The notes below the pieces were generated by a model. It made no database searches. It was not told the DNA's origin and saw only the letters and a program-made list of their open reading frames with translations. From the NCBI GenBank assembly GCA_000708525.1, contig JMRP01000029.1, positions 1-35,314 on the forward strand: a stretch of DNA of 35,314 nt, written 5' to 3'. The position numbers were made by a program, and so were the translations under genes. Shown in pieces: positions 15,822 through 24,642 of the stretch. The DNA comes from Cyanobium sp. CACIAM 14. Its GTDB lineage: Bacteria; Cyanobacteriota; Cyanobacteriia; PCC-6307; Cyanobiaceae. The number at the start of each line of letters is the position of its first letter. Position 1 is the first letter of the stretch.

Positions 15822-16970
15822 ATGGTCTCTCCACTCCTGCGGGAGGGTCGCGGGGTGGTGGCCCTGCCCGACTGGCCCATCACGGTCCAGGGGAGATACA
15901 CCGACGGCGTTCTCTGGGACCCAGGAGCTGTGGGTCCCGTGATCGAGGCGCTGCATGCCGTCTCCCGGCCGCCGAGCCTGCAGGACACCGATCTGGACCC
16001 GGGCGGGCTCTCCTCGGCGGCACCGCTGGGGGACCCAGGAACGCGGAGCATCGACGGCACGTCCATCTTCGGCGGCAATCTGATCAAGCATTTCGGCCAT
16101 TTCCTGCACGAATGCCTGGGGCGGCTCTGGTGGCTGGGCGATCCGGGCGGGTTGCCGGAAGCGGCCAGGGAACCCGCCGGTGAACTGAGGGCCAGGCTGC
16201 AGAAGGACGACGCCTGCGTCTATTTCTTCGTCTCCCGCTGGCTGGAGCCGACGCGCGAACTGGCGCCCTACATGGAGGAGGTGCTCGAGGGCCTCGGCCT
16301 GCCCCGCCAGCGCATCCGGATCGTGGGCGAACCGACCCGCTTCGAGCGGCTGATGATCCCCGGCCAGGGCTGGGGTTTCGACTTCGATGAGCGGGCCTGG
16401 GACGCCCATCTCGGCTGCAGCTGCCGGCGGCTGATGCGCTGCCTGCTCGGCGGCTGGCGGATGGCGTCGGCGCCGCCGGCCCCGGGGCAAGCGACGCCGA
16501 CCCGCCTTTACGTCAGCCGCAGCGGGCTGCCCCCAGCCATGGGGCGCCTGATCGGCGACGTCCTGCTGGACGGGATGCTGACGGCAGAGGGGTACGCGCT
16601 CTATCACCCTGAGCGGCACAGCATCGCCGACCAGATCCACGCCTACTCCCAGGCCCGCGATCTGGTGTTCATGGATGGCAGTGCCCTCTACCTGCTCTGG
16701 TTCTGCCGGCTGCAGCCGGGCACCCGGATCAGCGTGATCCTGCGCCGCCGCCAGGGGCACTGGATGTGCGACCAGCTGCAGCGGCTCCTGCCGGTGACCG
16801 AGGGCCTGCAGTGGCACGTCCTCGATGCCCTGCTCGCCGAGGGCCTCACCTCCGGAAACGACTGGGAATCCCACAACCTCGCCGACATCAGCGCCCTGGC
16901 CCGGGGCCGGGCTTCTGCGACGGCTGAGCGGGCGGATCCGGCGCCGGCTCACATCCCGGTGATGCAGTAG
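15822..16970 (+). CDS. Glycosyltransferase family 61-like protein
   Basis: A 382-residue protein resembling the GT61/DUF563 group. The [14 protein letters not shown] segment near residue 92 corresponds to the conserved His/Glu block of the family. The C-terminal [39 protein letters not shown] and [12 protein letters not shown] follow the usual order (nucleotide-sugar half). No membrane segment is seen. It probably adds a sugar to a surface polysaccharide; donor and acceptor are unknown. Start is at ATG 15822, about 120 bases from the divergent hisB start. Its 3' end overlaps fabI on the other strand by 22 bases. Confidence 0.75.
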   Translation: MVSPLLREGRGVVALPDWPITVQGRYTDGVLWDPGAVGPVIEALHAVSRPPSLQDTDLDPGGLSSAAPLGDPGTRSIDGTSIFGGNLIKHFGHFLHECLGRLWWLGDPGGLPEAAREPAGELRARLQKDDACVYFFVSRWLEPTRELAPYMEEVLEGLGLPRQRIRIVGEPTRFERLMIPGQGWGFDFDERAWDAHLGCSCRRLMRCLLGGWRMASAPPAPGQATPTRLYVSRSGLPPAMGRLIGDVLLDGMLTAEGYALYHPERHSIADQIHAYSQARDLVFMDGSALYLLWFCRLQPGTRISVILRRRQGHWMCDQLQRLLPVTEGLQWHVLDALLAEGLTSGNDWESHNLADISALARGRASATAERADPAPAHIPVMQ

Positions 16971-17731
16971 CCCGCGTCCACATAGATCACCTGGCCGGTG
17001 ATGCCGCTCGCCAGCGGGCTGGCCAGGAAGGCGGCCGTGCCGCCCACCTCGTCCTGGGTGACGGTGCGGCGCAGAGGGGCCTTCTCCTCCACGTTGTGGA
17101 TCATCTCGAGGATGCCGCCGATGGCCGAACTGGCCAGGGTGCGGATCGGGCCGGCGCTGATGGCGTTCACCCGCACCTGCTTTTCGGGCCCAAGCTCCGC
17201 GGCCAGATAGCGCACCGAGGCCTCCAGGGCGGCCTTGGCCACGCCCATCACGTTGTAGTTGGGGATGGCCCGCTCGGCGCCCAGGTAGCTGAGGGTGATC
17301 ACGCTGGAGCCCTCGTTGAAGAGCGGCTTGGCGTGGCGGCAGAGGGGGGCCAGGGAATAGGCGCTCACCTCCAGGGCGCGGGCGAACCCTTCCGGCGTGA
17401 TCGCCGAGTAGTCGCCCACCAGCTCCTCCTTGTCGGCGAAGGCGAGGCAGTGCACCAGCACGTCGAGGCTGCCCCAGGTCTCGCCGATGCGGGCGAACAC
17501 CGCCTCGATCTGGGCCGGATCCTGCACGTTCAGGGGCTCGAACAGGGTGGGGGTCAGGGGCGCGGTGAGCTCCCGCACCTTGGCCTCGAAACGGCCCTTC
17601 TCGTCGGGCAGGTAGGTGATGCCCAGCTCGGCGCCGGCGGCGGCCAGCTGCTGGGCGATCCCCCAGGCGATCGAGCGGTTGTTGGCGATGCCGGTGACGA
17701 GAGCCTTCTTGCCGCGCAGATCGAGGAGCAT
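16949..17731 (-). CDS. fabI: Enoyl-[acyl-carrier-protein] reductase (NADH)
   Basis: A 260-residue short-chain dehydrogenase that carries out the last reduction in each round of fatty-acid elongation. The cofactor loop [13 protein letters not shown] is near residue 13. [20 protein letters not shown] holds the catalytic Tyr-x6-Lys pair, and [16 protein letters not shown] is the substrate-binding loop. The [14 protein letters not shown] start is typical; the open frame further upstream is not conserved-looking and runs across the divergent photolyase-like gene. Its end overlaps the convergent GT61-like gene. Confidence 0.95.
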   Translation of the reverse strand: MLLDLRGKKALVTGIANNRSIAWGIAQQLAAAGAELGITYLPDEKGRFEAKVRELTAPLTPTLFEPLNVQDPAQIEAVFARIGETWGSLDVLVHCLAFADKEELVGDYSAITPEGFARALEVSAYSLAPLCRHAKPLFNEGSSVITLSYLGAERAIPNYNVMGVAKAALEASVRYLAAELGPEKQVRVNAISAGPIRTLASSAIGGILEMIHNVEEKAPLRRTVTQDEVGGTAAFLASPLASGITGQVIYVDAGYCITGM

Positions 17732-17789
17732 GGGGGTCGGGGCGCCGGAGGGCGAAGCAGTGCGATCCGGCGATTCTCCCTTACCTGCC

Positions 17790-19250
17790 GTGCCCCCTCC
17801 CCTGCGCTGGCGCGAGTCCGCCGCAGACCTGCCCCGCCACTTCCCCGGCCGCCTGGCCCTGATGGAGGAGCTGGGACGCCGGATGCCGTCGCTCGGGAGG
17901 CCAGCCAGCGAGGGCGGGGGACTCCATCCCGCGGGCCCCATCCGGGGCGGCCGGCGGGAAGCCGAGCGGCTGCTCGGGCGGATCGATCCGGCGGCCTACG
18001 GCGCCAGCCGGAACCACCTCGATGGCGCCGTCACCCGGCTGTCCCCCTACATCCGCCACGGCGTGCTCACCCTGGCCGAGGTGAGGGACGCCGTGTTCCG
18101 GCGGCTCCGCCAGGATGGCTTGGATGCCACCACGGCCAGACGTCTGGGCGGCAGGCTGATCAGCGAACTGGGCTGGCGCGACTACTGGCAGCGCCTCTGG
18201 CGGCGCTGGGGCGACGGCATCTGGCACGACCGGGAACCCCTGAAGACCGGGCTTCCCGCCGCGGCCTACGCCGCCGAACTCCCCGCGGACATCCGTGAGG
18301 GCTTCACCGGCCTGGCCTGCATGGACGCCTTCGCCGCCGATCTGGCGCGGATCGGCTGGCTGCACAACCATGCCCGCCTGTGGCTGGCGGCCTACGTGGT
18401 GCACTGGCGCCGGGTGCGCTGGCAGGCCGGGGCCCGCTGGTTCCTGCGGCATCTGCTCGATGGCGACCCGGCCAGCAACAACCTCAGCTGGCAGTGGGTG
18501 GCCAGCAGCTTCGGCGCCAGGCCCTACCTGTTCAACCGGGAGAATCTGGAGCGCTTCAGCGGCGGCCGCCACTGCCGCTGCTGTCCCCGGGCAGCCGGCG
18601 GCTGCCCCTTCGAGGCCAGCTACGACGCCCTGCAGGCCCGGCTGTTCGCGCCGGAGCCCGCGGCGGCCATGGCCGCACCCGCGTCGCCCGGCGCCCCCGG
18701 CAGGCCGAGCGAGGTGCCGGCAGACTCCGGCAGCCCCGCCGCCGCCCCGCCCCGGCAGCCGGTGCTCTGGATCCACGCCGAGGCCCTGGGACCGGCAAAT
18801 CCCGCCCTGCGGCAGCATCCGGAACGGCCGGCCCTGTTCGTCTTCGATGGGGAGCTGATCGCCGGGGGCACGGCCACCACCGGGGGAGTCGGCGAGGCCC
18901 CCAACCCTCCCAGCCCTGGACGGCTGGCGTTCCTCTATGAGTGCCTGCTGGAGCTGCCCGTGACGATCCGCTGGGGGGACGTGGCGGAGGAAGTGCTGGG
19001 CTTCGCCCGCCGGCACGGGGCCGACGGGGTGGTCACCACCCAGGCGGTGGATCCCCGCTTCGAGCAGCTCCGGGCCCGGATCGCCGCGTCCCTGCCGGTG
19101 CAGGTGCTGGAGCCCGAACCCTTCGTTGCGCTGCCGGACGACCCGGCCCGGCCCCTCGATCTGCGCCGCTTCAGCCGCTACTGGAAAGTCGCCGAACCCG
19201 CCGTCTGGAGCCTCCTGCCGGCGGCAGGCGAGCGGCTGGCCGGGAGCTGA
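17790..19250 (+). CDS. Photolyase/cryptochrome-family protein with swapped domain order
   Basis: About 486 residues from the GTG at 17790 (MPPPLRWRES). An ATG at 17730 would add 20 residues but overlaps the fabI start. Residues about 60-285 match the FAD-binding helical domain of photolyases: TRLSPYIRHGVLTL, SELGWRDYWQRLW, GWLHNHARLWLAAYVVHW and LLDGDPASNNLSWQW. A Cys cluster (HCRCCPRAAGGC) follows. After an Ala/Pro-rich linker (about 288-322) comes a segment like the photolyase N-terminal antenna domain: PVLWIHAEALGPANPAL, then RLAFLYECLLELP and a closing VQVLEPEPFVAL. The order FAD domain then alpha/beta domain is the reverse of normal. Whether it repairs DNA or senses light is unknown. The next gene overlaps by one base. 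Confidence 0.78.
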   Translation: MPPPLRWRESAADLPRHFPGRLALMEELGRRMPSLGRPASEGGGLHPAGPIRGGRREAERLLGRIDPAAYGASRNHLDGAVTRLSPYIRHGVLTLAEVRDAVFRRLRQDGLDATTARRLGGRLISELGWRDYWQRLWRRWGDGIWHDREPLKTGLPAAAYAAELPADIREGFTGLACMDAFAADLARIGWLHNHARLWLAAYVVHWRRVRWQAGARWFLRHLLDGDPASNNLSWQWVASSFGARPYLFNRENLERFSGGRHCRCCPRAAGGCPFEASYDALQARLFAPEPAAAMAAPASPGAPGRPSEVPADSGSPAAAPPRQPVLWIHAEALGPANPALRQHPERPALFVFDGELIAGGTATTGGVGEAPNPPSPGRLAFLYECLLELPVTIRWGDVAEEVLGFARRHGADGVVTTQAVDPRFEQLRARIAASLPVQVLEPEPFVALPDDPARPLDLRRFSRYWKVAEPAVWSLLPAAGERLAGS

Positions 19251-19969
19251 TGGATCTCCTCCCCGAACGCTGGCCACAGGCGCGCACCGGCCGCCTGGAG
19301 CCACCGCCAGGGCCGTTGCCGGCACCCGAGGCTCCCCCCCGGCTGCTGCTGCTGGATCGCGGCGACCCCCTGGCCAGGGCGCAGCTCACCCCCCTGGGCA
19401 CCCTGCTGGATCCCCGGGAGGAGCGGCGGCTGGGACAGCTGCGGCGGCAGGAGGACCGGGAGCGCTTCCTGCTGGGGCGGGGGCTGCTGCGGCTGCTGCT
19501 CGGGCCCTGGCTGGGGCGTGATCCGGCCGAGGTGGTTCTGGGGGAAGGGCCCCACGGCAAGCCCCAGCTCATCGCCCCGGAAGGCCCCGGGCTGGCCGGA
19601 GCACCCTGCCGGCCCCGCTTCAACGTGGCCCACTCGGGCGATCTGATCCTGCTGGCCTTCCACCCCTGCCGGGAGGTGGGGGTGGATGTGGAGGAACTCC
19701 GCCCGGTGCCGGGGTGGGAGGGGATCGCCCGCCGCTGCCTGCCGCCGCAGGTGCGGGAGGCGATCCGGGCCCTGCCGGAGCAGCGCCGTCACGCCGCCTT
19801 CCTGGAGGCCTGGTGCCGGCTGGAGGCGGGGCTGAAGGCCAGGGGCCTGGGCCTGTTCGGCGCCGCCCCGGACCCAAGGGAGCCAGCCCCGGCGGCGCCG
19901 GACTCGGGTCCCGTGGTCTGGCCCGTGGCCCTGCCGGAGGGCTACGTGGGTGCCGCGGCCCTGCTCTGA
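19250..19969 (+). CDS. 4'-phosphopantetheinyl transferase (Sfp type)
   Basis: A 239-residue enzyme that moves phosphopantetheine from coenzyme A to carrier proteins. The key blocks are RPRFNVAHSGDLILLAF, GVDVEELRPV (magnesium-binding Asp and Glu, about 143-150) and FLEAWCRLEAGLKARG, the equivalent of the W-x-x-KEA block with Arg-Leu in place of the usual Lys. An upstream segment REERRLGQLRRQEDRERFLLGR is also typical. Start ATG overlaps the stop of the photolyase-like gene (TGATG), so translation is probably coupled. Many cyanobacteria rely on one such enzyme for fatty-acid synthase; whether this is the only copy cannot be seen here. Confidence 0.85.
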   Translation: MDLLPERWPQARTGRLEPPPGPLPAPEAPPRLLLLDRGDPLARAQLTPLGTLLDPREERRLGQLRRQEDRERFLLGRGLLRLLLGPWLGRDPAEVVLGEGPHGKPQLIAPEGPGLAGAPCRPRFNVAHSGDLILLAFHPCREVGVDVEELRPVPGWEGIARRCLPPQVREAIRALPEQRRHAAFLEAWCRLEAGLKARGLGLFGAAPDPREPAPAAPDSGPVVWPVALPEGYVGAAALL

Positions 19970-19993
19970 GAGGGGGGCAGCCGCCGCCAGCCC

Positions 19994-20611
19994 TCAGGTC
20001 CCCCCGGGGTGGGGCTGCGGCGGTTCCTCGAGATCCTCCGGCGTGAGGGGGAGCCCCAGCAGGCGCTTCTCGGCCCGCCGGATGGCCCGGGGATCGCTGA
20101 GCAGATCGGGTTCCTCCAGCAGGGGGAGGTCCGGGGGCCGGTAGTCGGCCGTGCTGCGGGGCGGCGGATCCCAGACGAAGACGCTGCGGGGAGCGCGCTG
20201 ACGGCAGAGGCCTTCCGCCTGGCGGCGCAGGGCCACGCGCACGCGGCCCCTCTCCTGGGCCTGGAAGAACTCCTGCCGCGGGGCCAGTCCGAAACTGGTG
20301 GGCCGGGGACCGTTGCCGCCGCGCAGCCGGGCCGCGTCGGGAATCCAGCGGGGCCGGCAGGTCCCCGGCCGGCTGGTGTCGGTCTCGATCCAGATGTGCA
20401 GGCCTTCCCCACCGGGCCGGGTCACCACGGCCAGGCCGTCGTCCGGCTGGTGCCTCGGCAGGGGGTAGACCCAGCCGCTCGGCCGCTGCGCCGCCGGCAC
20501 GCAGCCGGTCAGCAGCAGGGCCAGCAACGGCAGCGACAGGCGCGGGGCCGGCGGGAGCGAAGGCGACACGGCGGAGGGAGGGCGGCGGCGGCGATGATCC
20601 TTGTTCCTCAT
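19994..20611 (-). CDS. Putative lipoprotein
   Basis: A 205-residue protein starting MRNKDHRRRRPP. A basic N-terminus is followed by a hydrophobic stretch ending in LLALLLTGC, a good lipobox, so the protein is probably lipid-anchored at Cys37 or so. The rest (GWVYPLPRHQPDDGLAVV, GEGLHIWIETD, FQAQERGRVRVALRR, SVFVWDPPP) does not match a family known to me. The frame is open further upstream but would cover the divergent thioredoxin-like gene. It ends 24 bases from the convergent phosphopantetheinyl transferase gene. Confidence 0.72.
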   Translation of the reverse strand: MRNKDHRRRRPPSAVSPSLPPAPRLSLPLLALLLTGCVPAAQRPSGWVYPLPRHQPDDGLAVVTRPGGEGLHIWIETDTSRPGTCRPRWIPDAARLRGGNGPRPTSFGLAPRQEFFQAQERGRVRVALRRQAEGLCRQRAPRSVFVWDPPPRSTADYRPPDLPLLEEPDLLSDPRAIRRAEKRLLGLPLTPEDLEEPPQPHPGGT

Positions 20612-20645
20612 CCGCCCGCGCTCGGCAGCAGGGGCGGCCGATCCC

Positions 20646-21233
20646 ATGGTCCTCACCGCGTCCACCATGCTGCCCCTGGGCACGCCGCTGCCGCTGGCGG
20701 CGATGCAGGCGGGGCTGCGGCCCGTCTCGGGCGGCCCGCTGGAGGGCGCCCTTCTCGCGGACCGCCCCGTGCTGGTGCTGTTCCTCTGCCCCCACTGCCC
20801 CTTCGTGAAGCACATCGAGCCGGAGATCACCCGGCTGCAGCACGATCTGGCCGGCAGGACGTCCCTGATCGGCATCTGCAGCAACAGCACCGCCACCCAT
20901 CCCCAGGACGGTCCCGACGGGATGCGCGCCCAGGCCCTGGCCCACGGCTGGACCTTCCCCTACCTGCAGGATCCGGATCAGCGCGTGGCCTGCGCCTTCC
21001 ACGCCGCCTGCACCCCGGACCCCTTCCTGTTCGATGCCGCCCACCGGCTCGCCTACCGGGGGCAGCTGGACGGCAGCCGTCCCGGCGGGGAGGCGCCCTG
21101 CGACGGCAGCGATCTGCGCGACGCCCTGGCCGCCGTCCTGGAGCGGCGGCCCGTTCCCGAACCGCAGCGACCGGCGATCGGCTGCAACATCAAGTGGCAT
21201 CCGGGGGCCGAACCCGCCTGGTTCGGGAGCTGA
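20646..21233 (+). CDS. Thioredoxin-like (AhpC/TlpA-type) protein
   Basis: A 195-residue protein with a C-x-x-C pair in FLCPHCPFVKH, where the flanking sequence fits the redox-active turn of thioredoxin-fold proteins. SLIGICSNSTATHPQDGPDGM, then FPYLQDPDQRVACAFHAACTPDPFLFD (with the cis-proline region) follow the peroxiredoxin-like cyanobacterial family. There is no signal peptide, so it should be cytoplasmic. A role in thiol-disulfide exchange is likely but the partner is unknown. The start ATG at 20646 is preferred over a TTG at 20601, which overlaps the divergent lipoprotein start. The aminotransferase gene starts 53 bases downstream. Confidence 0.82.
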   Translation: MVLTASTMLPLGTPLPLAAMQAGLRPVSGGPLEGALLADRPVLVLFLCPHCPFVKHIEPEITRLQHDLAGRTSLIGICSNSTATHPQDGPDGMRAQALAHGWTFPYLQDPDQRVACAFHAACTPDPFLFDAAHRLAYRGQLDGSRPGGEAPCDGSDLRDALAAVLERRPVPEPQRPAIGCNIKWHPGAEPAWFGS

Positions 21234-21286
21234 CCCAGCCGCCGGCGGACTCCCCAGGCCGGTTCCGCAGGCTTAATGTTGCGGCC

Positions 21287-22489
21287 ATGCATGTGCCCCC
21301 CTTCAGTCTCACCGAGCAACTGCGGCAGCTCGGAGACACCCTCGATCACGCCGTTCTCGACGTGTTGCGCAGCGGTCAGTACATCGGGGGGGCCACCATC
21401 AGCGACTTCGAGGCCGCCTTCGCCGCCTCCTGCGGCGTGCCCCACGCCATCGGCTGCAACAGCGGCACCGACGCCCTGGTGCTGGCCCTGCGGGGCCTGG
21501 GCATCGGGCCCGGCGACGAGGTGATCACCAGTTCGTTCAGCTTCTTCGCCACCGCCGAAGCCATCAGCGCCGTGGGCGCCACGCCGGTGTTCGTGGACGT
21601 GGACCCGGACACCTACCTGATCGATCCGGACAGGATCGAGGCCGCCATCACCCCCGCCACCAAGGCCCTGATGCCGGTGCATCTGTTCGGCCGCCCGGTG
21701 GACATGGAGCGGATCGGCGCCATCGCCGCCGCCCACGGGCTGCGGGTGATCGAGGACTGCGCCCAGGCCAGCGGCGCCAGCTGGGCCGGCCGGCCGGTGG
21801 GCAGCTGGGGCGATGCCGGCGCCTTCAGCTTCTTCCCCACCAAGAACCTGGGGGCGGCAGGGGACGGTGGCATGGTGACCTGCCGCGACCCGGAACTGGC
21901 CCAGCGGATCCGGGAACTCGCGGTGCACGGCATGCCGCGCCGCTACCTGCACACCGAACTCGGCTACAACAGCCGCCTCGATGCCCTGCAGGCCGCGGTG
22001 CTGGCCGTGAAACTGCCCCACCTGCCCCGCTGGGTGGAGCGCCGGCGGGCCATCGCCGAGCGCTACCAGCGGGAACTGGCAGGGCTGCCCGGACTGCTGC
22101 CCGCGGCCCCCGGTCCGGAGGGGCACAGCTGGAATCAGTTCGTGGTGCGGGTGCTCCACTGCCCGGCCGCCAGCGCCGCCTGCGGGGGGCGCTGCACCCC
22201 CGCGGCCGACAGTGCCAGTTACGGACTGCCCGAGGCCCGCTGCCGCGACTGGCTCAAGCTGCAGCTGCAGGAGGCCGGGGTGACGACGATCATCTACTAC
22301 CCGATTCCGATCCACCGCCAGCCGGCCTACGCCGACCTGGGCTACGGGCCCGGCAGTCTGCCGGTCACCGAACGGCTCTGCGCCGAAGTGCTCAGCCTGC
22401 CGATCTTCCCCGAGCTCAGCGCCGAACAGCAGGACAGCGTGATCGCCGCCGTGCGACGGCTGGTGGGGGCCCAAGCCCTGGCCGCCTGA
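21287..22489 (+). CDS. DegT/DnrJ/EryC1/StrS aminotransferase
   Basis: A 400-residue PLP enzyme that transaminates keto-sugars to amino-sugars for surface polysaccharides. It shows SGTDALVLALRGLGIGPGDEV (PLP phosphate binding), LRVIEDCAQASGA (Asp under the PLP ring) and SFFPTKNLGAAGDGGM, whose lysine forms the Schiff base. ELGYNSRLDALQAAVLAVKLPHL and the C-terminal YYPIPIHRQPAYADLGY are typical. An insert rich in Cys near 300 (CPAASAACGGRC) is unusual. The frame continues far upstream antisense to the lipoprotein gene, so I took the ATG at 21287 (MHVPPFSLTEQL). Sugar substrate unknown. Confidence 0.92.
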   Translation: MHVPPFSLTEQLRQLGDTLDHAVLDVLRSGQYIGGATISDFEAAFAASCGVPHAIGCNSGTDALVLALRGLGIGPGDEVITSSFSFFATAEAISAVGATPVFVDVDPDTYLIDPDRIEAAITPATKALMPVHLFGRPVDMERIGAIAAAHGLRVIEDCAQASGASWAGRPVGSWGDAGAFSFFPTKNLGAAGDGGMVTCRDPELAQRIRELAVHGMPRRYLHTELGYNSRLDALQAAVLAVKLPHLPRWVERRRAIAERYQRELAGLPGLLPAAPGPEGHSWNQFVVRVLHCPAASAACGGRCTPAADSASYGLPEARCRDWLKLQLQEAGVTTIIYYPIPIHRQPAYADLGYGPGSLPVTERLCAEVLSLPIFPELSAEQQDSVIAAVRRLVGAQALAA

Positions 22490-22526
22490 GGCGCCGATCG
22501 CCTGAATTCCGCTCCCCTGACGCCCC

Positions 22527-24029
22527 CTACCCCCTGGGCAGGCTGGCGTGCAGGGCCTTGAAGCGGGCCTGCTGCTGCCGGTGGCTGACGATCGGCTCCG
22601 GGTAGCCGCGCCGCTCGAGAGGGGTGATCTCGCCGCCGATCAGATCGGCGGTGGCCACATGGGCCAGTTCCGGCAGCCAGCGGCGGATGTAGGTGGCCTC
22701 CGGATCGAAGCGGGCGGCCTGGGCGGCGGGATTGAAGATGCGCAGGGGCTTGGGATCCATGCCGCTGCTGGCGCTCCACTGCCAGCCCCCGTTGTTGGCG
22801 GCCAGATCCCCGTCCACCAGGCGGGCCATGAAGGCCCGCTCGCCGTGGCGCCAGTCGATGATCAGATCCTTCACGAGATAGGAGGCGACGATCATGCGGC
22901 AGCGGTTGTGCATCCAGCCGCTGGTGTCGAGCTGGCGCATGGCGGCGTCGATGATGGGCACGCCGGTGAAGCCCTGCTCCCAGGCCGCCAGCCGGACCGG
23001 ATCGTTCTCCCAGGGGAAGTGGCGCCACTGGGGCCGGTAGGGACCGTCGGCCAGCTCGGGGAAATGGAAGAGGGCCTGCTGGTAGAACTCGCGCCAGGCC
23101 AGCTCCTGCTCCCAGACGCCGATGGAGACGAGGGACTCCTCGCTGCGGGCGCGCTCGCGGGCGGCGCGGGCGGCGGCCCAGGCCTGGCGGGGGCTGAGGG
23201 TGCCGAACTTGAGGGCGGCGGAAAGTCCTGAGGTGCCGGCGTCGCCGGGGAAGTTGCGCCCCGGCTCGTAGGCGGCCAGGGCGCCGCCGTTCACCCCGCC
23301 ATCGGCGAAGGCGGCCAGCTGACCCATGGCCGCCGCTTCCCCGGGGCGACAGGGGCAGAGGTCGGCACCGGCGAAGGCGAAACCCAGGTCCTCGGCGGCG
23401 GGCAGCGTCTCCAGCCGGGGCAGCCGCGCCCAGAGGCCGGCTGGCTCCGCGGGAAGGCCGGTGGGATCGAGGTCCAGCAGGGCGGATGGGGCGGCCACGG
23501 GCTCAAGGCCGCCGGCCGCTGCGCAGCCCACGGCGGAGCGGGCCTGCAGCTGGGCGCGCCAGTTGCGCAGGAAGGGGCCGTAGACCCGGTAGGGCTCGCC
23601 GCCACCGGTGCGGATCGCCTCAGGCGCCACCAGCAGCTGATCCCAGTCGACCTGCACCCTGATGCCCTGGGCTCGCAGGGCAGCCGCCACCTGCCGGTCG
23701 CGGGCGCGGCCGTAGGGCTCCACATCCCGGTTCCAGGCCACCACGGCGGCACCCACCGCCCGGGCTGCCTGGGGCACCAGTGCGGCCGGCTCCCCCCGCA
23801 GCAGCAGCAGGCGGCTGCCGGCCTGCCGCCAGCGCTCCGCCAGCTCCCTGAGGCTCTCGCAGAGAAACCAGATCCGGGCCGGCGCCATGGCGGGATCCGC
23901 CAGGATCGCCGGATCGAGCACGAACAGGCCGGTGACCGCCGGGGTGGCCGCGGCGGCCGCCGCCAGGCCCAGGTTATCGGCGAGGCGCAGATCGCGGCGG
24001 TGCCAGAACAGCCAGCGCTCGGGGGGCAT
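22527..24029 (-). CDS. phrB: Deoxyribodipyrimidine photolyase
   Basis: A 500-residue photolyase of normal domain order. The N-terminal antenna domain begins LFWHRRDLRLADNLGL. The FAD domain has GTLSPRQAW, ELAWREFYQQALF, SGWMHNRCRMIVASYLVKDL and DGDLAANNGGWQW, the latter containing the Asn/Asp and Trp contacts with FAD and the lesion. It repairs UV-made pyrimidine dimers using light. It is the last gene of a minus-strand cluster after folK and the NUDIX gene; its ATG overlaps the NUDIX stop (TGATG). It is convergent with the aminotransferase gene. Bioinformatic calls cannot separate CPD from other photolyase specificities with full certainty. Confidence 0.93.
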   Translation of the reverse strand: MPPERWLFWHRRDLRLADNLGLAAAAAATPAVTGLFVLDPAILADPAMAPARIWFLCESLRELAERWRQAGSRLLLLRGEPAALVPQAARAVGAAVVAWNRDVEPYGRARDRQVAAALRAQGIRVQVDWDQLLVAPEAIRTGGGEPYRVYGPFLRNWRAQLQARSAVGCAAAGGLEPVAAPSALLDLDPTGLPAEPAGLWARLPRLETLPAAEDLGFAFAGADLCPCRPGEAAAMGQLAAFADGGVNGGALAAYEPGRNFPGDAGTSGLSAALKFGTLSPRQAWAAARAARERARSEESLVSIGVWEQELAWREFYQQALFHFPELADGPYRPQWRHFPWENDPVRLAAWEQGFTGVPIIDAAMRQLDTSGWMHNRCRMIVASYLVKDLIIDWRHGERAFMARLVDGDLAANNGGWQWSASSGMDPKPLRIFNPAAQAARFDPEATYIRRWLPELAHVATADLIGGEITPLERRGYPEPIVSHRQQQARFKALHASLPRG

Positions 24030-24589
24030 CAGAGGGCAAGCAGCTGACGGGCGCGGAACCAGGCGGTGACGGTCTTTCCATCGAGGGCCTCGTCACCGCT
24101 GGCCAGAGCGGCGTCCAGCTCGGCCGGCTCCAGCAGCAGCACCTCCATGTCCTCGTCGTCGTCGCCGGGGGGACGATCGGCGAGGAGGGTGAGATCGCGG
24201 GCCAGGAAGAGGTGGATCACCTCGTCGGAGTAGCCGGGGCAGGGGTGCATGGCGCCCAGGGAATCCCAGCGGCTGGCGCTGTAGCCGGTCTCCTCCTCCA
24301 GTTCCCGCCGCATCGAGCCCAGCGGGTCCTCGCCGTCCTCCAGGGTGCCGGCGGGGAACTCCAGCAGCCGGCCCGCCACGGCGAAGCGGTACTGGCGCAG
24401 GATCACCACCCGGCCGTCCTCGAGCACCGGCACCGCCAGGGAGGCGCCCGGATGACGGATCACGCCGTAGGTGCCCTCGACGCCGATGGGAAGCCGCACG
24501 CGGTTGAGCTCGAAGCGCACCTTGCGGGCATCGAGGGCTGCGGTGGTTTCCAGGTGGGTGGAAGGCTCGGGGGGCGGCAGGGGAGCCAT
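24029..24589 (-). CDS. NUDIX hydrolase (ADP-ribose pyrophosphatase-like)
   Basis: A 186-residue hydrolase with an intact Nudix box, GTLEDGEDPLGSM followed by RRELEEETGY, which holds the metal-binding glutamates. The pattern before it (VVILRQYRFAVAGRLLEFPAG) is that of ADP-ribose/ADP-sugar pyrophosphatases, which cleave ADP-ribose to AMP and ribose 5-phosphate. Start at 24589 (MAPLPPPEPSTH) is the first ATG before the conserved fold; the frame is open upstream through folK. It lies 53 bases after folK and overlaps phrB by one base, so these three probably form one operon. Confidence 0.88.
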   Translation of the reverse strand: MAPLPPPEPSTHLETTAALDARKVRFELNRVRLPIGVEGTYGVIRHPGASLAVPVLEDGRVVILRQYRFAVAGRLLEFPAGTLEDGEDPLGSMRRELEEETGYSASRWDSLGAMHPCPGYSDEVIHLFLARDLTLLADRPPGDDDEDMEVLLLEPAELDAALASGDEALDGKTVTAWFRARQLLAL

Positions 24590-24642
24590 GGGGCGTGCCG
24601 GGAGGGCCCCCAGTGTGACCGGCTCCGGGACGCTGGTGCGGC

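Noticed and set aside
15045-16952. Upstream extension of the hisB frame to 635 codons
   Set aside because: It lies antisense to the GT61-like gene and has no HisB similarity; the HisB enzyme starts at 15701.
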